A stretch of 64,000 nt of DNA from the NCBI RefSeq assembly GCF_000715075.1, contig NC_134084.1:98498411-98562410 (forward strand), in the 5' to 3' direction. The notes below the pieces were generated by a model. The model was not told the DNA's origin. It worked only from the letters and a program-made list of their open reading frames with translations, and did no database searches. Source of the stretch: Nicotiana tabacum (taxonomy: Eukaryota; Streptophyta; Magnoliopsida; Solanales; Solanaceae). Below, piece after piece: positions 58,099 to 64,000 of the stretch (position 1 is the stretch's first letter; each line of letters begins with the position of its first letter). A program made the translations under genes and the position numbers.

Positions 58099-60797
58099 TG
58101 TCACGACCCAAACTGGAGGGCCATGAATAGCACCTGACCATACTTGCCGAGCACCAACGTATATTTCATCTAACCTTCATTATTATCTTTTAGGGCTGAC
58201 GAGATCAATATAAATGGTAGACCTGTATCATGGACAACCAACAATAAAAATTGATGGCAGCATGAACATACATAGCAGGGGATGACCAGACAATCAAGAA
58301 ACTACATATAAGGTATGAGCTACCACGCTACCATGAAAGACTATATAACAAAAACCAGCCGACAAGGCATACAAAACTATACATGAGTCGACACTTGTCT
58401 ATGAGCCTCTAAATGAACATAAGTGCTGCAACATAGTCGGAACAGGGCCCCGACATACCCATAATGTCTATAACAAAAATGCATACCAAGACCAAGGCAA
58501 GTCCGGAGTAGGGATCTCGCCAATCACCGCTGAATTGGACAGCCTACTGTGGTGGGGGAGCTACACCGGCCTGTCTATCTGGACCTGCAGCATGACATGC
58601 AGCATCCACAAATAAAAGTACGTCAGTACGAATAAAGTACTGAGTATGTAAGGCAGGGAACCATAAATACGATCAGTAATGTAAGCAAGGATAGAGAATA
58701 TACAACCTGTAAAATCTTAGTACCTCTGAGGGCTACTGACATGAAATGCATGATACATATGTATAAATACATAAACCTTTAAAACATTCCCCTCTGTGGG
58801 CATCATCATCATCATATCGTACCCGGCCATAATAGGCTCGGTAAAAAACGTACTCGGCCATCGTAAGGCTCAGTAGAATCGTACCCGGCCATGTGGAGCT
58901 CGGTAAAACCCAACTGATCAGTAGTTGCACAATAGGTGCCGTACCCGGCCAACTATAGCGTGGCTCGTTAGAGTAAAATAGATACATATATATAATGCAT
59001 GCTCGACTCATGGAATCACATTCTAAACGTTTCGGAGTGACGTAAGGTCGGTATCCTCTGTACGCGTTATTAGGACTAACTCTTCACTATGAACCTTATA
59101 AGAATCAGGAAGTACCAACAACATTGATAACATAATAATAAGAGAAGCAACATTAACATCAATCGTTCCATAAGAGGGAAAACAATGTAAGTACTGCTAG
59201 CTTCTAAGAGTAGAGTATCTTGGAAGCTCGTTCATTACATTATGTACAATCGGAGTTGTGCAAAAGAAGGAAAGGGATAGCCTCACATACCTTGTATATA
59301 CTGCCCCAATCTCAAGCTATGCAATTGTCAAAACTCCTTAGTCTACAATAAGAGAAACGATACTATCGTTATCATTTAAGCATCATAACTATTATGTATT
59401 GACCACAACCTATTTTACGATGAAACGGACAGCACCTCCCCTATATATATGACTTCACCCCATTAAAAACGGTCACCAAACATCCCAAACAACATCAATA
59501 ATAAACATATTGAGCCTCCCAAAATAGTCCACGCACAGCCTAATCACTCCATACATACGACGACCACCGTAGTCGTGTCAAACGACCCGGAAATGTTACG
59601 AATAACTATCATCCCACAACCCTACATATATATGGTGTTTCTCCACACCCTTCCTCCTCCAAAACTCCACAAAACAGTAGTAAAATACGCAGCCCAACAG
59701 CAACGCAAAACAGTCCACAAAACAATAACATTACTACCAAGCCTTTCGATATATATTTCACAAGTTCTAGCTTCAATGGCTTAGCCGCAACTTGGATAAT
59801 CTTAAATACATATAGAGTAAGAGGTTCCTTACCTTTATACAGAAAGAACAACTCCAATTTGACCTTAAATTTCCATGAAATATCCCTCCAATGCTGCCAC
59901 AACAACAAAAAAGCGAAACTAGCGATCAATTAGTGTTTTTCGGCACTAGAATCACTTTAGAAGGCTTGAAATCACCTAGGATTGATAGTAAGAACATGAG
60001 GGAGTATTTATAGAACATAAACCCTTTAAAAAAACTTCCCACATGAGCTGGAGCGACACAAAAATGAGCAACAACAAGAAGAACAAGAGACTTACTAGCG
60101 CCACGGAATTCCCGACACTTGATTTGTGTTGTTTGCCCTTTTTTTGGGTCTTGAATCTTGATAGAACCTTAAGAGGATGTTCCTAGGGTTCTAAGGTCTT
60201 AAAATAGTGAGAATAAATGACTTAAAACGGGTTGGAGGCATCCTATATAGGTCCAAATATCTTAAACCGCCTTAGTGGGCCCCATAGAGAGGTGCTTGGC
60301 GCAGTCTCGCGAAAATGCGAATATCTCTCTACTCCGAGATCGTATCGATGAACGGTTTAGTGCATTTGAAACTAGACTCATAGATATTTAATTTTGTTGG
60401 TAGATAACCCCGTAATTCCTTGTAAATTAGTAGAAAATATTAGAAACATTTGACCTAATGTTTAAGTAAAATTATGAACCTAAGTTGCGACAACTTTTGT
60501 CGACTTTTGTTTCATAACTCGTTTGACTTCAAGACTTATGATACGGATATTATATGATTAAAATACCTTAATACATAACCCTTGAGTGTATTAAGCACCG
60601 CTAGATTTACCTGAAAATACGAGTTACAACATCCTTGATTCATTTAACTTCTAATACTTGTTAATCACCCTTATACACTCTTGTATCACTTAAAACCAAT
60701 AGGATTGACTTCTTATCATCTCAAAGATAATTCCTTCTTGGATTTATGTTAACTAATATATGGCATGAACTAACACATGTAGATATGGGTTGTAACA
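58099..60797 (-). repeat. 3' LTR (element orientation) of the chromovirus
   Basis: The 2699-base LTR begins TGTCACGACCC on the plus strand and ends GGGTTGTAACA. The short ORFs at 59575-59929 inside it are chance frames. A tandem array lies at 58815-58960. Confidence 0.9.
58815..58960 (-). repeat. short tandem array in chromovirus LTR
   Basis: Units with 'CGTACCCGGCCAT' and 'GGCTCGGTAAAA' repeat about four times with a period near 35-40 bases. The partner arrays in other LTRs (27710, 37860) share the 'GGCC / CTCGGT' vocabulary. Confidence 0.75.
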
Positions 60798-60812
60798 CCC
60801 TCCCCCCTTAGG
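60798..60812 (-). other. polypurine tract of the chromovirus
   Basis: On the minus strand CCTAAGGGGGGAGGG precedes the LTR start TGTTACAACCC. Upstream of it is ACATTCGAGGACGAATGTT, an imperfect inverted repeat found next to the tract in this group. Confidence 0.85.
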
Positions 60813-61038
60813 AACATTCGTCCTCGAATGTAAGGGCTCATGGGGAGTTTAAATCATCGTGGATTCCAATGGAAATTTCCGATCAATTTTCCCCTATAAA
60901 ATGGTCACTAGAAAAACTTGCAAGCAATTAAGCCCAACATATGGCTTCACAAGGCTACACAAAGCATTATGCATATTTACATTATCTACATATCACCATT
61001 TTGTATTATGGAGGAGTATTCTTAAATTATTGCTTACC

Positions 61039-61668
61039 TCATAGAGCCATTTCACCTTCCAATGTATCCTGTCTTCCACCAGCATCCTTGTTATCTTCAT
61101 TTTGGAATAGGTAAGGGTATTTAGACTTCATCTCCTCTTCTGCTTCCCATGTCATTTCTTCCATATTTTTGTTCCTCCACAATACTTTGACGGAGGCTAC
61201 ATTTTTTGTTCTCAGCTTGTGGACTTGTCGATCTAATATCGCCACTGGCACTTCTTCATATGATAGGTCCTCTGTAACTTGCACATCTTTGATAGGGACG
61301 ACTTGAGAAGGGTCTCCAATACATTTCCTCAACATAGATACATGGAATATCGGGTGGACAAATTCCAATTCGGATGACAATTCTAACTCATAAGCAACCT
61401 GTCCAATTCGTCGAAGAATTTTATATGGACCGATATACCTTGGACTCAGCTTACTTTTCTTCCCAAAATGCATAATACCCTTCATTGGTAAGATCCTCAG
61501 GAAAACCCAATCACTAACCTCAAACTCTAGATCACAACGTCGGACATCAGAATAAGATTTTTGCCTGCTTTGTGCCGTCCTCAATCGCTCCTGTATCACT
61601 TTCACCTTCTCAATAGCTTGGTGAATCAAATCTGGCCCATATAATTCTGTTAACCGACTTCGAACCAT
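61039..61668 (-). CDS. chromovirus integrase C-terminus with chromodomain
   Basis: A 209-codon block that continues integrase in another frame (apparent 1-base shift near 61660). It contains the GPY motif in [16 protein letters not shown] (residues 75-90) and [13 protein letters not shown] chromodomain follows at about 142-188 ([39 protein letters not shown]), with the expected aromatic Trp and Trp-Glu of the chromo fold. The domain is thought to guide integration to particular chromatin. It ends EGEMAL-stop, 240 bases before the polypurine tract. Part of one polyprotein with the next two entries. Confidence 0.85.
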   Translation of the reverse strand: MVRSRLTELYGPDLIHQAIEKVKVIQERLRTAQSRQKSYSDVRRCDLEFEVSDWVFLRILPMKGIMHFGKKSKLSPRYIGPYKILRRIGQVAYELELSSELEFVHPIFHVSMLRKCIGDPSQVVPIKDVQVTEDLSYEEVPVAILDRQVHKLRTKNVASVKVLWRNKNMEEMTWEAEEEMKSKYPYLFQNEDNKDAGGRQDTLEGEMAL

Positions 61669-62552
61669 CCAACTGGTGATCTACATCTTCTCCCGTATAG
61701 TGCCTCGTATGGGGCCATTTTAATACTGGAATGGTAGTTATTATTGTAGGAGAATTCTATGAGTGGAAGATGGTCATCCCAATTTCCCTTAAAATCTAGA
61801 ACACATGCTCGTAGCATATCTTCCAGTGTCTGAATGGTACGTTCAGCCTGTCCGTCAGTCTGCGGATGAAATGCAGTGCTGAGATTTACTTGTGTGCCTA
61901 AACCCTTCTGGAAAGACCTCCAAAATTTAGCCGTAAATTGAGCTCCTCGGTCTGATATAATAGATACGGGAACACCATGAAGCCTAACAATCTCCTTGAT
62001 ATACAACTTCGCATAATCTTCAGCCGTGTAAGTTGTCTTCACTAGCAGAAAATGGGCACATTTTATAAGTCGATCAATTATCACCCAGATGGAGTCAAAC
62101 TTATGATAAGAGCGAGGTAATCCAATAATGAAGTCCATATTTATCACCTCCCACTTCCAGGTCGGAATCTCTATATTCTGAAGCAATCCACCGGGTTTCT
62201 GATGTTCTATCTTTACTTGTTGACAATTGGGACACTGGACTACAAATTCTGCAATAGACTTCTTCATGTTATCCCACCAATACTGCTCCTTGACATCATG
62301 ATACATCTTTGTCGATCCGGGATGTATGGAATATCGGGATTGATGAATCTCATTCATAATCTTCTCTCGCAACCCTGCCACATTAGGAACACACAATCGG
62401 CTCTGGTATCTCAGTGCCCCATCTTTTCCGATCTCAAAAGCCGTACTTTTACACTGTTGAATTCTTTCTCTTAATCGTACTAAGATAGGATCTTCATATT
62501 GCCGTGCTTTTACCTCGGCTACCAAAGATGATTCTGATGTATTCTGTAACAC
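61650..62552 (-). CDS. chromovirus integrase
   Basis: The 300-codon block has the HHCC zinc finger (H70, H77, C107, C110 in HQSRYSIHP...CPNC) and a complete DDE triad: D140 in [10 protein letters not shown]201 in [10 protein letters not shown]237 in [13 protein letters not shown]. It is joined upstream to RNase H through a frameshift near 62550. The stretch before that, [11 protein letters not shown], overlaps the 3' end of the RT-RNase H block. The enzyme inserts element DNA into the chromosome. Start given by the open frame, not a true ATG. Confidence 0.9.
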   Translation of the reverse strand: MLQNTSESSLVAEVKARQYEDPILVRLRERIQQCKSTAFEIGKDGALRYQSRLCVPNVAGLREKIMNEIHQSRYSIHPGSTKMYHDVKEQYWWDNMKKSIAEFVVQCPNCQQVKIEHQKPGGLLQNIEIPTWKWEVINMDFIIGLPRSYHKFDSIWVIIDRLIKCAHFLLVKTTYTAEDYAKLYIKEIVRLHGVPVSIISDRGAQFTAKFWRSFQKGLGTQVNLSTAFHPQTDGQAERTIQTLEDMLRACVLDFKGNWDDHLPLIEFSYNNNYHSSIKMAPYEALYGRRCRSPVGWFEVG

Positions 62553-64000
62553 CTCCGTAATCAGAGTCTAACAATCTGATTCTCATATTGGCTAGTTGAT
62601 GAAGCTCTTTAGTCAACCCCCATCTACCTGCCTCAATATGTACTAAGCTTCCCATTGATTTACGGCTGAGAGCATCTGCCACAATATTGGCTTTACCGGG
62701 ATGATATAATATCTCGACGTCGTAGTCTTTCAGTAATTCAAGCCACCTACGCTGCCTCAAATTCAACTCTTTCTGCTTGAAGATGTATTGTAAACTCTTG
62801 TGATCTGTGTAGATGTCAACGTGGACGCCGTATAAGTAGTGCCGCCATATCTTCAAAGCATATATTACTGCAGCCAATTCCAAATCATGGGTTGGATAAT
62901 TCTTTTCATGCTTCTTCAATTGTCTTGATGCATAAGCAATCACCTTCCCACGTTGCATCAATACGCACCCCAAACCTATACCTGAGGCATCACAATATAC
63001 CACATAACCTTCTGTTCCTTCAGGAAGAGTGAGCACTGGTGCGGATTTCAATCGATTCTTCAGCTCCTGAAAATTACGTTCACAAGTGTAAGACCACTGG
63101 AACTTGGTAGCTTTCTGTGTTAACTTAGTCAATGGTGATGATATAGAAGAAAACCCTTCCACAAACCGCCTATAATATCCTGCTAGCCCTAGGAAGCTGC
63201 AGACTTCTGATGGTGTTGTAGGTCTCGGCCAATTCTTTACTGCATCGATCTTTTGAGTGTCGACACTAATACCCTCGTCAGATATCAAATGGCCAAGGAA
63301 CGCTACTGAGTTCAGCCAAAATTCACATTTGGAGAGCTTAGCATATAACTTACGATCCTGAAGCGTTTGTAATACTATCCGCAAGTGGCCTGCATGTTCC
63401 GCCTCCGAACGAGAATATACTAGAATGTCATCAATGAATACAATCACAAACACATCAAGATAGGGCCTAAATATAGTATTCATGAGATCCATAAAAGCTG
63501 CTGGGGAATTTGTTAGTCCGAACGACATCACCAAGAACTCAAAGTGCCCGTATCTTGTCCGGAAGGCCGTCTTTGGAATATCCTTCTCCTTAACCCTCAC
63601 CTGATGATACCCTAAACGTAAATCAATCTTGGAGAAATACTTGGCACCCTGGAGTTGGTCAAACAGGTCATCAATTCTTGGAAGTGGATACTTGTTCTTT
63701 ATAGTAGACTTATTCAACTGTCGATAGTCGATACACATCCGTAACGACCCGTCTTTCTTCCGCACGAATAGGACTGGTGCACCCCAAGGTGAAGTGCTAG
63801 GCCTAATAAAGCCCTTATCCAGCAAGTCCTTCAACTGCACCTTCAACTCTCGCAACTCTGCCGGGGCCATTCTGTATGGAGGAATAGAGATCGGTTGAGT
63901 GTCGGGCAACACATCAATGCTAAACTCAATCTCCCTTTCAGGAGAAAGGCCTGGGAGTTCATCTGGGAAAACAACTGGTAATTCGTTGACCACGGGGATT
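62494..64000 (-). CDS. chromovirus reverse transcriptase and RNase H (partial at window edge)
   Basis: Uninterrupted frame of about 500 codons that runs off the window. [22 protein letters not shown] (residue 70-89), [15 protein letters not shown] (120-134), [17 protein letters not shown] (156-172) and [11 protein letters not shown] with FIDD at 186-189. RNase H: D335 (YVVYCDASG), E372 (DLELAAV), D397 (IYTDHKS) and D440 (VADALSR). It is followed by the tether [10 protein letters not shown]. All catalytic positions are conserved. Protease and gag would be further right. This is the best-preserved coding block of the window. Confidence 0.95.
   Translation of the reverse strand, partial: IPVVNELPVVFPDELPGLSPEREIEFSIDVLPDTQPISIPPYRMAPAELRELKVQLKDLLDKGFIRPSTSPWGAPVLFVRKKDGSLRMCIDYRQLNKSTIKNKYPLPRIDDLFDQLQGAKYFSKIDLRLGYHQVRVKEKDIPKTAFRTRYGHFEFLVMSFGLTNSPAAFMDLMNTIFRPYLDVFVIVFIDDILVYSRSEAEHAGHLRIVLQTLQDRKLYAKLSKCEFWLNSVAFLGHLISDEGISVDTQKIDAVKNWPRPTTPSEVCSFLGLAGYYRRFVEGFSSISSPLTKLTQKATKFQWSYTCERNFQELKNRLKSAPVLTLPEGTEGYVVYCDASGIGLGCVLMQRGKVIAYASRQLKKHEKNYPTHDLELAAVIYALKIWRHYLYGVHVDIYTDHKSLQYIFKQKELNLRQRRWLELLKDYDVEILYHPGKANIVADALSRKSMGSLVHIEAGRWGLTKELHQLANMRIRLLDSDYGGVTEYIRIIFGSRGKSTAI

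Larger units (their letters stand above)
58099..64000 (-). mobile_element. Tekay/Del-type chromovirus (partial, runs off the window)
   Basis: LTR 58099-60797, polypurine tract, then on the minus strand chromodomain-integrase, RNase H and RT, running off the right edge. Flank before it: GATGC (58094-58098). It is the best-preserved element here; RT, RNase H and integrase keep all catalytic residues, and only two frameshifts are seen. This agrees with its position as one of the last insertions. The second LTR, gag and protease should lie beyond 64000. Confidence 0.9.

Noticed and set aside
59575..59929. Overlapping ORFs on both strands in the chromovirus LTR
   Set aside because: Lie inside the LTR, with no domain, and are mutual shadows.

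Overview
The window looks like plant nuclear DNA, most likely Solanaceae and Nicotiana-like. This rests on recognising the retrotransposon families by eye; no search was run. It is almost wholly nested Ty3/gypsy LTR retrotransposons. There are no rRNA or tRNA genes, no bacterial-style operons and no intact host housekeeping gene. The one candidate non-transposon gene is a small secreted, cysteine-rich peptide ORF (691-933). It sits between an integrase fragment and an LTR.

Layout. 1-560: decayed chromovirus integrase end (+). 566-933: peptide gene with a TATA box. 966-3669: minus-strand LTR fragment. 3670-9726: Athila-like non-autonomous element (-), LTRs about 1.55 kb, with only a gag-like remnant. 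9727-37206: old Tat/Ogre-type element (+) with its 5' LTR, an Arg-type primer site, the extra ORF1 upstream of gag, then gag, protease, RT, RNase H, a second RNase H and the start of integrase. Three elements have split it: a non-coding element in ORF1 (14694-23328, +), a gag-only element in protease (27017-about 33752, -), and a second copy of the non-coding family in integrase (from 37207, -). The last one's right LTR is cut at about 43911 by Tat-like element A (+), which has lost gag. A is split in its RNase H by element B (46962-57610, +; perfect GGTAT target duplication), and again in its second RNase H by a young Tekay/Del-type chromovirus (58099 to the window end, -). The chromovirus carries a nearly intact RT-RNase H-integrase-chromodomain polyprotein.

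The nesting gives a relative order: Ogre-type element first, then its three insertions, then A, then B and the chromovirus. Most of the protein-coding inventory is pseudogenic. The most coherent coding units are the chromovirus polyprotein (two frameshifts) and an antisense, apparently spliced ORF inside B. Three groups here have lost all or most of pol but keep LTRs, primer sites and polypurine tracts: the non-coding family, the gag-only element and B. They would need enzymes from relatives to move.

Most unusual: (1) the five-exon antisense gene inside B, next to 27-bp and 117-bp tandem repeats and two successive gag-protease segments but no RT or integrase; (2) a non-coding LTR family present twice in opposite orientation with the same 4.5-kb internal domain; (3) insertions whose in-silico removal restores reading frame.
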